Part shown: in pieces, positions 31,243 to 43,169 of the stretch
How the letters are laid out: each line of letters opens with the position of its first letter
Position numbering within the stretch: the first letter of the stretch is position 1
Assembly (NCBI RefSeq): GCF_902167145.1
Contig: NC_050104.1
Span: 15,150,001 to 15,214,000 of the forward strand
DNA: 64,000 nucleotides
Direction: 5' to 3'
Origin: Zea mays
Taxonomy: Eukaryota > Streptophyta > Magnoliopsida > Poales > Poaceae
The notes under the pieces: model-generated
What the model was told of the DNA's origin: nothing
Seen by the model: only the letters and a program-made list of their open reading frames with translations
Databases searched by the model: none
Program-made: the position numbers and the translations under genes

Positions 31243-31924
31243 TGTTGGGGACTTGTTCTCAAATGCTATGAATCAAGAACAAGGCAACACAAAATGTTAA
31301 ATATCAAAGCCCTTCGTCCTTTGAATCATTATTTCCCTTCGGATATAATGAATCTAGGACGAAGGTCATGAAGGACATACCTTCATGATCATGATAAAGA
31401 AACGGACAATATTCATGCAAAGTATAAGGAGTAATATAATTTATATGAACATGATTATCAACCTATTTTTATTTATATCACTTGTGTAAACAATAATAAA
31501 TTGTAAGTGTACCTTCGGCTCGAAGGAGTAAGAATACAAGTGTGACGCAAAAGTAGATGCCAAGTCAGCGTGTCCAGTACGGGAATACTGTTCACCTATT
31601 TATAGGCACGGGTCGCAGCCCATGCAAAATTACTTTAACGCCCTTTACATTTATCAATAACTTTATAGTAATTCTTCAAGGTCTGATTCGACTTTTCATC
31701 TTTAAGTCGGTTTCCTCTTCCTGTCGTTATACCGAAGCTCTTCTGCACACAGCTTCGTGATTGTCTTATCCTTCGTCGTGATCGCCGTCCCAGTCAAGCT
31801 TCGGCTTAACCATGTTCTTGTATACTCTCAATCTGTCTTCGAAGGTACCTGTTCACATATTTTTCTTGGAAGACATAGTCAAATTACGTTTTTGAGGACC
31901 TTCGGAAGCCGAAGGCCCCCAACA
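31243..31924 (-). mobile_element. Zeon copy 1, 5' LTR
   Basis: 682 bp, the upstream LTR of the minus-strand element. A TATA box (minus strand TATAAATA) lies at 31597-31604, within cacctatttataggcacgg. It is followed inward by the primer-binding site and the gag ATG at 31169. Confidence 0.9.
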
Positions 31925-34278
31925 GTTAGAAACAAGCACCTTGGGTACCCAAACACAAGTCTTTGAGCCCTTGTGTTTGGCCCCAACATATTTGGCAACT
32001 ACTTTGCCTGATTTGTTAGTTAAAACATATGATGCATCAAAAGTCTTAAATGAAATGTTATGATCATTTGATGCAATAGGAGTTTTCTTCTTAGGCAATT
32101 TAGCATGAGTGGATTGCCTCGAACTAGATGCCTCACTCTTATACATAAAAGCATGATGAGATCCAGGGTGAGACTTCCTAGAGTGAATTCTCCTGATTTT
32201 GTGTTCGGGATAACCGACAGGGTATAAAATGTAACCCTCGTTATCCTGAACCATGGGAGCTTTGCCCTTAACAAAGTTAGACAATTTTTTAGGGGCATTA
32301 AGCTTGACATTGTCCCCCTTTTGGAAGCAGATGTCATCTTTAATGCCAGGGCATCTCCCACTACAGAGCATGCTTCTTGCAAATTTAATTTCATTTTCTA
32401 AGTCATGCTCATTAATTTTAGTACTAAGTTGAGCTATGTGATCATTTTGTTGTTTAATTAAAGCTAGGTGATCATGAATAGCATCAACATTAATATATCT
32501 ACATCTAGTACAAATAGTAACATGCTCAACGGTAGATGTAGAGGGTTTGCAAGTATTTAATTTAACAATCTTAGCATGTAAAATAGCATTCTCATCTCTA
32601 AGATTGGAAATAGAAATATTGCAAACATTTAAATCTTTAGCCTTAGCAATTAGTTTTTCATTCTCAATTTTAAGGCTAGAGAGAGATGCATTCAACTTGT
32701 CAATCTTAGCTATCAAATTAGTATTATCATTTCGAAGATTGACAAGAGAATCATCACTATCATTTAATTTCTCAACCTTAGCAATTAATTTATCATTTTC
32801 AAATTTAAGGTTGGAAATGGTGTCATGGCAAGTGCTTAGCTCACTAGTCAATTTTTCACATTTTTCTATCTCCTGAGCATAAGCATTTTTAACCTTATCA
32901 TGCTTTTTGTTTCCCTTAATAAGAAAGTCCTCTTGTCTATCCAAGAGTTCATCCTTCTCATGAATAGCACTAATCAATTCATTCAATTTTTCTTTTTGTT
33001 GCATGTTTAAATTGGCAAAAAGAGTGAGCAAGTTATCCTCATCATCACTAGAATTATCCTCATCACTAGAAGTTGCATACTTAGTGGAGTATCTAGATTT
33101 TACCTTCTTCTTCTTGCCGTCTTTTGCCATGAGACACTTGTGGCCGACGTTGGGGAAGAGGAGACCCTTGTTGACGGCGATGTTTGCGGCGTCCTCGTCG
33201 GAGGAGGAGTCGGTGGAGCTCTCGTCGGAGTCCCACTCCCGGCAAACATGGGCATCGCCGCCCTTCTTCTTGTAATACTTCCTCTTCTCCTTCCTTCTCC
33301 CCTTCTTGTCATCGCCCCTGTCACTATCACTTGATAATGGACATTTAGCAATGAAATGACCGGGCTTACCACACTTGTAGCAAACTTTCTTGGAGCGGGG
33401 CTTGTAGTCCTTCCCCCTCCTTTGCTTGACGTAGACTCTTCTTTCTTCTCCTCTGTTGCCTTGAATGTGACGGGTTGCATCTCAGGTGTGGAGGAAGCGC
33501 CTTGCTTGATGATTTTCTTGGAGCCTTTGATCATCAATTCAAAGCTCACAAATTTTCCTATTACTTCCTCGGGAGACATTAGTTTATATCTTGGATCACC
33601 ATGAATTAATTGAACTTGAGTAGGGTTAAGAAAAACGAGTGATCTAAGAATAACCTTGACCATTTCATGGTCATCCCACTTTGTGCTCCCAAGGTTGCGC
33701 ACTTGGTTCACCAAGGTCTTGAGCCAGTTGTACATCGCTTGTGGCTCTTCCCCTTGATGAAGCATGAAGCGACCGAGCTCCCCCTCGATCGTTTCCCTCT
33801 TGGTGATCTTGGTCACTTCGTCTCCTTCGTGCGCGGTCTTGAGCATGTCCCAAATCTCTTTGGCACTCTTCAACCCTTGCACCTTATTATACTCCTCTCG
33901 ACTTAGAGAGGCGAGGAGTATAGTAGTGGCTTGGGAGTTGAAGTGCCGGATTTGGGCTACCTCGTCTGAGTCATAGCCTTCATCCCCCATGGATGGTTCC
34001 TGCGCACCAAACTCAACAATGTCCCAAATACTAGGGTGGAGTGAGGTTAGATGGTGCCTCATTTTATCACTCCACATGCAATAATCTTCACCGTCAAAAA
34101 CCGGTGGTTTGCCTAATGGGACGGAAAGTAAAGGGGTGCGTTTAGAAATACGAGGATAGCGTAAGGGGATCTTATTAAACTTCTTGTGCTCATGGCGCTT
34201 ATAAGTGACGGAAGGCGTGTCAGAGCCGGAGGTGGAGGGCGACAAAGAATCGGTCTCGTAGTAGACCACTTTCTCCAT
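31925..34278 (-). pseudogene. Opie/Ji-type copia gag (frameshifted)
   Basis: The minus-strand frame from 34278 (MEKVVYYETDSLSPSTSGSD) carries the copia gag domain: VFDGEDYCMWSDKMRHHL, then LEG-type helical blocks to LMSPEEVIGKFVSFELMIKG. After about 33415 the frame is lost. The CCHC knuckle (CYKCGKPGHFIAKC) and the following acidic stretch lie in another frame, next to a run of G residues, so a 1-nt change there is likely. A second open part from 33130 (MAKDGKKKKVKSRYSTKY) is a long coiled coil that runs up to the Zeon insertion. It should connect to the protease fragment at 24423. Confidence 0.8.
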
Positions 34279-34462
34279 TTTCTTCTTCTTGTCGCCACTC
34301 TGGTGTGACTTGACGCGAGGAGGTGACTCCTCCCTCTTCTAGTTGCCGGACTCCCCCGATGGAGCCTTCCCGTGGCTTGTGGCGGGCTTCTCGTTGGTCA
34401 CCATCTCCTTCTTGGCGTGAGCTCCCGACATCACTTCGAGCGGTTAGGCTCTTAGTGAAGTA

Positions 34463-34478
34463 CCGCCTCTGATACCAA
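34463..34478 (-). promoter_or_regulatory. Opie-type primer-binding site (initiator Met tRNA type)
   Basis: On the minus strand TGGTATCAGAGGCGGT starts just inside the LTR. TGGTATCAGAGC-type sites are complementary to the 3' end of plant initiator methionine tRNA. Confidence 0.75.
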
Positions 34479-34479
34479 T

Positions 34480-35594
34480 TGAAAGTCGCCTAGAGGGGGG
34501 TGAATAGGCAAATCTGAAATTTATGAAGTTTAAGCACAACTACAAGCGAGGGTTAGCGTTAGAATTAAATTCGAGTCCGAAAGAGAGGGAAAACAAATCA
34601 ACAAAGAAATGAAGCGGATGAACACGATGATTTTTTTTACCGAGGTTCGGTTCTTGCAAACCTACTCCCCGTTGAGGTGGTCACAAAGACCGGGTCTCTT
34701 TCAACCCTTTCCCTCTCTCAGACGGTCACTTAGACCGAGTGAGCCTTTCTCTTCAATCAAATAGGACACTTAGTCCACTACAAGGACCACCACAACTTGG
34801 TGTCTCTTGCTTTGATTACAAGTGAGTTGGAAACAAGAATAGAGGAAGAAGAAAAACAATCCAAGCGCAAGAGCTCAAAAGAACACAAAAGTCTCTCTCT
34901 AGTCACTAATTTGTTTGGAGTGATTCCGGACTTGGGAGAGGATTTGATCTCTTTGTTTGTGTCTTGAAATGAAGTCTAGAGCTCTTGTATGAGGTTTGAT
35001 GGCTGAAAACTTAGATGCATTGAAGTGTGGTGGTTGGGGGGGTATTTATAGCCCCAACCACCAAAATGGCCGTTGGTGAGGGCTTCTGTCGTATGGCGTA
35101 CCGGACAGTCCAGTGCGCCAGCCACGTCACCAAGCCGTTGGGTTCCGACCGTTGGAGCTCTGACATGTGGAGCCACCGGACAGTCTGGTGCTGCACCGGA
35201 CAGGTCCTGTTCACTGTCCGGTGCGCCATCTAACGCCTGCTCTGACTCTGCGCGCGCAGTCGGCACTGTTCACTGTAGCCGTTGCTTCGCTTGGCACACT
35301 GGACAGTCTGGTGAATTATAGCGGAGTGGCTTCCCAAATTCCCGAAGGTGGCAAGTTTGGAGTTGATCTCCCTGGTGCACCGGACAGTCCGGTGCGCCAG
35401 ACCAGGGCAACCTTCGGTTGTCTCTTGCTCTTTTTATTTGAACCCTTTCTTGGACTTTTTATTGGTTTGTGTTGAACCTTTGGCACCTGTAGAACGTATA
35501 ATCTAGAGCAAACTAGTTAGTCCAATTATTTGTGTTAGGTAATTCAACCACCAAAATCATTTAGAAAAAGGTGTAAGCCTATTTCCCTTTCACA
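34480..35594 (-). mobile_element. Opie/Ji-type 5' LTR
   Basis: On the plus strand it reads tgaaagtcgcctagagg to cctatttccctttcaca, 1,115 bp. It has the family's repeated cggacagtc(c/t)ggtg palindromic motif, seen about five times at 35100-35400. A minus-strand TATA box (TATAAATA) lies at 35043-35050. The next five bases, tgcca, would be the target duplication; the other copy is not in view. Short frames here (34976-35475) are LTR noise. Confidence 0.85.
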
Positions 35595-36037
35595 TGCCAA
35601 ATACAGTGGCAATGCATAGCAAGTTTAGGCATGCCTATCGAAGTCCTGCAAACAATACCCATTCTTCACATGTTCTGTCGAATACATGTACTGCCTTCTA
35701 ATGTGGCTGTGTTGGTCCCATTGGGGCACGATATCACTGATTACTGTGCTATCCAAACAATGTGGGCAAAAAGTCAGCAAACACAACATATGCATACTTT
35801 GGCCATCAATCCAAAGCACATAGGTTAAATCATTCCAAACGCGGGAGAGTTGACTTACAAATTTTCAAAACAGAAAATTGTGGTACCATATTGCTACAGT
35901 GGCACCTCTTATTCTACTTTTCGTCCATCGACAGCTCAGTTTTGTGGGACACACAAGACAATTACATGGCACTATAAGATAAACTTGTTCAGGTATAATC
36001 TCTTCACATGTTTGTGTGAATCACACGCTTAACAGAA

Positions 36038-36294
36038 TCAGAAGCACATACTTGGGGTTAGTGCAGGAGAACCCCTAGCAATTGAGCATGTTATCTTCGT
36101 TGCAAGAGGGTCCCATGCCTTGCCTTCAGTATTGCTGCAATGTCCATTCTTGATTGGTTGAATAGCAGTATTTGTTGAAGAATCACCAGTACCCTTTGTC
36201 ACTTGATTCCTTAGAACTGCACTTAGCCCTTGACCCCAATTGTCTGGCCAACAATAGAAGCTGCTATGGTAAATGTCATCGCAGTCCTGGTCTC
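36038..36294 (-). other. Unrecognised exon-like open stretch
   Basis: On the minus strand a pyrimidine-rich sequence ends in gatgttCAG at 36295-36297. It is followed by 84 open codons to a TGA at 36038, including NQVTKGTGDSSTNTAIQPIK. A second frame near its start (TRTAMTFTIAASIVGQ) also looks protein-like and stops after 24 codons, so a 1-nt shift inside an old exon is possible. I do not recognise it. Confidence 0.3.
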
Positions 36295-37283
36295 CTGAAC
36301 ATCACAATAGACTTGAAGTTTCAGAACTATGAAGGCACAATTGAAGTATCAGAACTCTGTACTCATAGTTGCACACCTTTCATTGTTGGTATACCTGAAT
36401 TAAATATGTTCATCTGAATGTTTGGATTGCAGTTCTTTCAACAATAGGCATGAAAAACATGTAACAAATTGTATTTTTCTATACGACATACAACATGCAT
36501 CTTACAAGAAAAATGAAATGGTGTTTGATACTCTTACACGAAAAGCATTGAGAATAAGTCAGACATGAACAAATAGCCATGTTATTCAAGATACAAACAA
36601 AAGTCCAAATTACTACAAGGTTTCTCTAAATGTGGTGAGGTCTGAACTGATGCAAGGTGAATAGGTGATTGTACCATTGTGACAGAGGCAGCCAAGAAGA
36701 CCAAATGAACCATTAAAGAGTCCAAGTTTCAGTTTACTGGGTAATATAGGAAACAACATGTCTGAAACAACAACTTTCAGTTTGTGCCAGACTCAGAGGA
36801 GAGAATGTCTGAATGCCATACTTTTCTATGCGTGGATACCTGCACACAAATATTCTCCCTTTTTACATCTAGTAGTGCACATAAATTCCCATACTTCAAA
36901 AATAATGAGATTATCTAGCAATGTCATGCAACTACCTGAATCTAATAAAATGACATTCAGAAAGGGATTTTGCAACCTCACCTTCAAGGAAACTTACACC
37001 TTTATACATACACTTATAGTTCTGTGTTGATTTTGGCAGAATATCAAGAGAAAAAAACAGCAGCGACAAAGATCAGATAAGTCTTCCACTAACAAGCATT
37101 TACTATAGACAAACTGAGAAGCTGGTAAAAATGTGATTATGGAAGTTGTTTTCAAACAATAGTATAGTTTGTTAAATCGGAGTAAAATGCTAACTCAACA
37201 GCTTGATGCAAAGACATGAACCATTATAAGTATATAACAGTAATGACCTGCAATTTCTGGATGAATATCTTATTTCAGCTTAC

Positions 37284-37499
37284 CTCTGAGATCAATGGGA
37301 AGTCCTTGGGCACCTCTCTGCGACATTGCCCTTACAACAACCTTCTTGCAATTTGAAGTAACTAGTGGTCCTGCTGATGTGGCTTTAGAAGAGATGGCAC
37401 AATTAGTTCTAGAACAGATTGCCTTCCAAATGTAGATAGTGCTAATGTCGACCCAAGCATTTGCCTACAGGCTGGGATGCAAGGGCGCGTTGCCATCAT
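37284..37499 (-). pseudogene. First coding exon of plastid enoyl-[acyl-carrier-protein] reductase (NADH), frameshifted
   Basis: Enoyl-ACP reductase does the last reduction of each fatty-acid elongation cycle in plastids. Read on the minus strand from tandem ATGs at 37499/37496, the frame gives a transit-peptide-like start (MATRPCIPACRQMLGS, then TFGRQS). It then hits TAG after about 45 codons. In another frame the sequence continues ATSAGPLVTSNCKKVVVRAM and MSQRGAQGLPIDLRG, ending at a donor (agag|GTAAGC) at 37284/37283. The block GLPIDLRG at an exon end is what I recall for the start of the mature plant enzyme. I could not find the NAD-binding exons in the 1.7 kb to the left. A pseudogene or captured fragment is most likely. 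Confidence 0.5.
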
Positions 37500-38445
37500 C
37501 TACATACCGGTCGTCGCATATGCTCTCATCCTCCTTTATGTACAAAAAGGAGTAGGGATGCAAAAAATGTTTCGGAAACAATATCATGGACTACACTTAA
37601 GGACATATAATGATGTGTATTGTTTTAAGGTCAGGATGTGTATTTATTGATTGAAAAGTTTTCACTGCTACAGTCAAGTTCAGGTAAACACCATGAATCC
37701 AAAACTAACCCAGGGTTATTCACAATCTCAATGAGACGATGACAACTTCAACCTGGGGAATACATATTACAGCAAGCCAGACCTATGTGCTATTTTAATT
37801 ACTGCAGTTGTTTCCTTAAACGAAAGGTCAACATTTTCAATAGCTTTGAATAATGCAATAAAAACATTGCCCCCGCGAAGTTACTGTCACCTAGGAGAAA
37901 TAGCACAGTTATTAGAAGGACCTAAAAACATGGCTTGTAAAGTTAATTCTAATATACATATTCGTATAATATAGCCTAACATTTATTACCAATATTTATC
38001 CAACTATAAAGGTAATTTTCAAAACATGGATAGAACAAATAAAAGCCTCGAAACTTCTGCTAATGTCGTCCTTAGATGGGTCACTGGGTCAGTACTTTTA
38101 GCAGTATGTTTTGTATGGTGCAGTGAGATGAGAAAGCTCCAACTAAAGTCGCTTGACTCAATATCCATCATGGAAGCCATTCCAAGCCTCTCCCAAAGGA
38201 TTCCTCCTCACACTTGGTCACAAGGGTCAAGGTCAATGAACATGTGTTGCAAGTTCTGTTGGCAATAATTAGGTGGTGACTATCTTGTTTACCTGAAATT
38301 CTAAGTGAAGCATGCTTCTACCTTAACAACTAAGATCTCAATCTATCTTAATCTTTCCAACCCAACCCTAAATAAAAAAGGAATCACATTTCTGAAAGGA
38401 TTGACGAGTTACAAAGCACAATGCAGGTTCATAACCTTTGGTTAT

Positions 38446-41400
38446 TGTAACACCTCAGGTGTTACCATGGCTAGAGCACACCTTGGTACTAAGGACTGTG
38501 ATCACATGTGGTAAAAACTTAAGGAGAACATAAGAACCTTGGAGACCATGTGTTAACCAAGATTTGCTAATGACCTAAAAAGCATCACTCAAACTTTTGT
38601 GCACTTACTACCTTGGGCAAGAAGGGGGAAAACCCTAGACCTCTCTTGAACCCTATCTTCCAAAACCATGGTTGAGAGGGGGAAAGAATAAGCAAATGTG
38701 CAAACCATGAGTTAATCTTTAACCAAACCTTAAGTAACTTTATAACCAGCAATTGTAGGAAGGAAACGTTGCAAAAAGACCCCTGGAGAAACCCCAAATC
38801 CATTCCTTAAGTCAAAAACTACACCTACACTAAAGATCAGTCGTGTTCACCTTGGAGATGGCACCAAAACCACCTATGTTCTATACCAAAAATGTGGCAT
38901 ACCACCTAGGGCACCCACTGGAAAAAGTTGAGCCCGAGACCTTGACGTTTGACATGCCTTGGCATGGTTTTTGTCGCGAGGTGGGCAGAGTGACATACCT
39001 GATTTGGCGACCGAAGATCTCCCTACCTAGGCCATATCTGCCATGGCAACTCACAGATGAGAGACAGCCCTAGGTGCCAGGAAAAGACTCGCGCCGGATT
39101 TTTGCCAAGATTCGCACGTTTGCGACTTGGGCGAGCTGTGGAACACGGGCAGAAGAAAAGCTCCACGTGTTCGACGCGCTCTGTGCACGCCAGATCACGC
39201 CCGCGCGCGCCCCGCGTCGCGCCAAAGGCCAGCCGACGCCATGGCCCGCGCCCGCGCCTATAAAGCCCTCTCGGGCGTCGACCACACTCTTCCGCGCACG
39301 CTCAAACCTCACCGGAGCTCAACTCACCGTCGTTTGCCCGTGCACGGTGTGTCCGCAGCCACCCGAGCCCCTACTGCCGTAGACCGGCCAGCCTAGCCTT
39401 TCCCAACCCCGTCCACCCTCGGAGACGAGTGAGCACACCTCGGTGAAGCTCCCCGAGCGAGGAATCGAAGTCTGCTTCGCCGGAGAGGCCAGTCCACGGT
39501 CGCCGGAGTTCACAACCCCGCCGGAGTGCGTGGACCGGGTAATCCACTGAACCATTTTCCGATTCCTTGTGCACACAGTCTCTACGTCACCCTGTGGAGC
39601 TCACCATGCCATTGGATTGAACCAGATCGCCGTGATTTGGCCGGCACACCCGCCGCCGACGAGGACACCCGCCTGCGCACGTGGACCGAGCGATTCCAGC
39701 CATCCCCGCCGTCGAGCCGTACATCGCTGTGACCGCCAGAGCCTCCCCAAGCCAACCCTGCCCCTCGCCGGACCTATCTCGCCGCCGGTAAGCCGCGCCA
39801 CCCTTTTCTTTCTTGCGGGCGCTGTTTAAACCTAGGGAAGGACCGCGAGGGAGAAGGAAGGAAGTCTGGGGGGTTTTGTGAAATGTCAGAGACTCAAATG
39901 AATAGTAACGCGGGGGTATAACTGAGAGAGTTAGTTTAGAAATAACCCAGGGTCCTCGGTGTAAACTGCTTTTCCAGAAAACCTTTATTAAATTTGATTT
40001 TAAATTTGACCAGAACTTTACTAATTCATAACTTCTGTTTTATTCATCCAAATTTAGTCAAATAAATTTTGTCAGACTCTAAATAATGTAAACTATTTAG
40101 GAAAAATATAAAACCCCTATGTACTACAGAAAACTTTAGGGTTCTGATTTAATTATTGTTTTGACCAAAAGCTAAATAATAGGGATAAAAATAGTTGCAC
40201 TATTTGACTAGGGTTAGAAAAATTTGGAGAAGTTTATATCCACCTACTGACCTGTTTAAAATTGCTAAACTTCTCTGTCCAACCCATTAAGTTAGTTTTT
40301 GCTAATTATTTTATAATATGCTTAAGGTTAAGAAAAATAGAAAAGGTGATTAAAATGATGAACCAGAGGGCACCCCTATTTTTGTTAGAGTACTTATTCA
40401 ATGTAGTTTACTAGAAAAATCTATTATACCCTGGTTTAGTATGAAATAAGTAGGATCCCTTTTATTTTAGGAAAATAAGGAAAACTTAGAAAAACCCTAC
40501 AAAAATGACCCCAAGGTGAAAACACCCCAACCCTTGGGATAACTAATGTTTGGTTATTAAGAACTTAGGAAAAATCTGAAATCTGTTGTTTGACATTTTT
40601 CAAATAACAATGTAGTAGAAAGTGCCTTTTTGGCATTTAACTTTCGAAAATCATAACTAAATGACCATCCCTTAGCTTTCTGTGATTCTTGGCACATAAG
40701 CCTATTATTACTGTTAGATGCCAACAAAAATAACCCTTAGGACAGAACTCACCCCTAATTAAGAGATGTAGTGCAAAGTGGCCCATTTTACACAACTTTT
40801 GTTATTTTTGTCTGAAGCATAGGCTTTTTTATTTTAAACCTCAAATTCCTAAAACAGGCTATAATGACCAATGGCAACCCACTGTAATTTTTATAGAATT
40901 TTTGGAAAATATTAAACCACTGTCGTAGTTCAAACCTACACTAAAAACCATAAATAGAAAATAAAGAAAGGGAAAGATGAATAATAGAAAATTAGTGTCA
41001 TCCTAAAACCCTTTATAACTTGTCCACTGAAATATATAAAGGCAATACCAATTCCCTATGCATATCCCTAGCAAAACCTAAACCTAGAAATGATAAGCAT
41101 AAACCATTAAAAGCCACATATGACCCAGAAACCCTAAATTGCTCATTAACTTAGTTTTTCTTCTCTTAGCATAATGTTATTAAATCCTGCATAATCATAA
41201 CATACATGTTCATTGCATTCCGATAGACTGTAACCTTACTGACGGAGAGTACGTCCTCGTGCCGGAGCAAGGAGCTGCTCAGGAGGTAGCCCCGGATCCA
41301 GCACCCGAGTCTGCACCAGAGGATCTGCCTGCCACAGCCTTGGAAGGCAAGCCCCGATTTTATGCATAACCATTTATATATGCTATTTTACTACACTTAC

Positions 41401-42748
41401 TGTTTGTAGGCTTGTACTGTGCACTTAAGTGTAGGAGTTGACTGAAACCCTAGTTGCATGAACTCAGGATTCCTTTTGAGATGGATACTAGTATGCTAGG
41501 TCGAGTAGTTGCTTTATTTAATTAGGATCTCGGTAGAAGACGAGTGATTTTTCTAGCACTCGCGCGAGATCCGGAATTGGTTATACCCACTTTTCATATC
41601 ATATTGATAGTTGGTTGGTGGACACGAATCCATGGGGATGCGTGGTCTACGAGGTGAAATTGGAATAAGGATTAACGTGCGGATACCTGTGTCAAGCGTT
41701 TGAACGTACTAAACATATGCCGAGAAATATGGTAAATCGGTAAGCCTAGTACCTGATTGAACCTGGCAGCAGATTGCCCTCCTCACGCGACCTGAGACAT
41801 GGTCTCCCATTCCGGTTATGGTGGGTACAAGTGCGGTCACTGCACGACGGTGGTCGGGGTCAGTGAGGCATTGTACGCCAAGGCGGTGAGCCCCTCTCTG
41901 CTGACGGGGAATCGATGGGGATGGTTGAGGTGTGTCGGGAATGAGTGTCTCGCCACGTCGTGTGTTTAGGTTTACCTTGCAAGGATAAAAACTCGATTCG
42001 AATCGTCTGCTTCTCGCAGCTAATGAGACTGCTTGATCCATTGTACTGCATTGAGTAACAAGTGGAAATATGATGAGTTGATATAAGATGTTGATTGCTA
42101 ATAATGTTTGCTACTATGTATGAGTAGATAGTACACATTTAGCCTTAAGAGAGTCACACTTAAATTGGCATAGTTAAAACTTGACTTAGAAACTCAGCTA
42201 GTGCTTTTGGCAACCAAACCCCACAGCCAAACAGCTGCATGTCTAGAGGTAAAGGAGTAGACTCCTCACACCTGGTAAGTCTAGCTGAGTATTAGTATAC
42301 TCAGCCTTGCTTGTGGCATAATTTTACAGGTTCTCTAGAGGACATGGTTGCTGGAGTGACTTGGTCGTCCATCTTGCCACCGGGTTGGACTGTCGAGTGG
42401 GACCCCACCTCGGCTAAGGAGGAGCATGAGGAGTGATGGGACAGGCTTCCCCATCTCTCTATTTATTTACCGTTAGTTTATTTCCGCTGCACTTCGAACA
42501 ATGATGACTACTTTTGCAAAACTCCGATGGTAATGTAATAATTTTAATACTCTTACATGCATGGTTTTATGTTTTATTGTATTTGCTCTGTGACTCACCA
42601 TCGAGTGAGATTGTGGTACTTGATCTTGTCAGTGGCCGTGTCGGACTAGATCCGAGGGATTGACGGGTTATTCCCATTTAATTGTGGTCTAGCCTCTAAG
42701 GCAGGACTTAGGCACTTAAGTTGGAATAATTTGGGCAGTTCCGCCACA
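38446..42748 (+). mobile_element. 5' LTR of the right-arm chromovirus
   Basis: 4,303 bp, tgtaacacctcaggtg to cagttccgccaca. U3 ends at a TATA box (39259-39265, tataaag) inside a GC-rich stretch (39080-39830) whose many open frames are duplicated in the other LTR and have no domain. From 39850 to 41230 it is AT-rich with nothing recognisable. Coding-like blocks occur at 41245-41345 (acidic) and 42328-42437 (ending in TGA), as in the other two Tekay-type LTRs here. Five bases before it, gttat, are the likely target duplication. Confidence 0.85.
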
Positions 42749-42750
42749 GC

Positions 42751-42768
42751 TGGTATCGGAGCTTGTAC
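42751..42768 (+). promoter_or_regulatory. Chromovirus primer-binding site
   Basis: tggtatcggagcttgtac starts two bases after the LTR. It resembles the initiator-Met type TGGTATCAGAGC with one change (A to G). Confidence 0.65.
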
Positions 42769-43169
42769 CACCACAGAGGAATCAATAAACTATAAATACC
42801 ATCCTTTTCCAAAGTAAAACTTGATAGAAACAAATGTTGGATATATCGTAGGCCGATCAGGATAGACCTAGGACGTGAAGCCTTAGGATGGTAGAAGGGT
42901 AGCTAGGTGGCTAAGTGACTAAGCCCTACAGGCTACTATAAGGGATGGGAGTTCTTCCCTATTCCCTTTACATTGCTGTGAGGTCGTTCAGGATGAGCAT
43001 GCATGCATTCTTAAATTAAGTAAATGGATAATTGAGTAAAGATTTAAATACAAAATGATGACCAACTAAGTACCCCAATACCATTTTTATTGTTGGAGAG
43101 AAGCTGAGTCTTATTTTTCGTGTTCTTTTTATAATTCTTTTTCTTTTACTTACGCTTAACCGTACACAG

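Larger units (their letters stand above)
24424..31924 (-). mobile_element. Zeon/Cinful-type non-autonomous gypsy element, copy 1, complete
   Basis: The element is 7,501 bp with two 682-bp LTRs that differ at about 11 positions by eye (1.6%), so it is young. Its flanks attag (24419-24423) and gttag (31925-31929) match at 4 of 5 bases, an old target duplication with one change. It encodes gag on the minus strand (29652-31169) but no protease, RT or integrase, so it needs a partner such as Cinful. An antisense gene (25402-28635) fills the 3' half. From 28636 to 29650 there is only AT-rich sequence and a 64-bp array. Confidence 0.9.
35595..38445. other. Host sequence island between two element clusters
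   Basis: This 2.85 kb is bounded by the outer end of the Opie-type LTR and by the start of the Tekay-clade element at 38446 (gttat before it). It has ordinary base composition and no retrotransposon protein motif. It holds the enoyl-ACP reductase-like exon at 37284-37499 and at least one other exon-like open stretch on the minus strand (36038-36294). A further open stretch on the minus strand near 38050-38265 has one TGA. It may be a broken gene neighbourhood or a set of captured gene pieces; I found no convincing Helitron or Pack-MULE ends. Confidence 0.55.

Noticed and set aside
35595..38445. A complete functional enoyl-ACP reductase gene
   Set aside because: Only one exon is visible, and its transit-peptide part is frameshifted.
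35595..38445. Helitron or Pack-MULE carrying gene pieces
   Set aside because: No convincing 5' TC / 3' CTRR with hairpin, and no long terminal inverted repeats found by eye; left as an open alternative.
39057..39830. GC-rich ORFs near the chromovirus TATA box
   Set aside because: They lie in the LTR, are duplicated with indels at 63471-63985, and have no domain.
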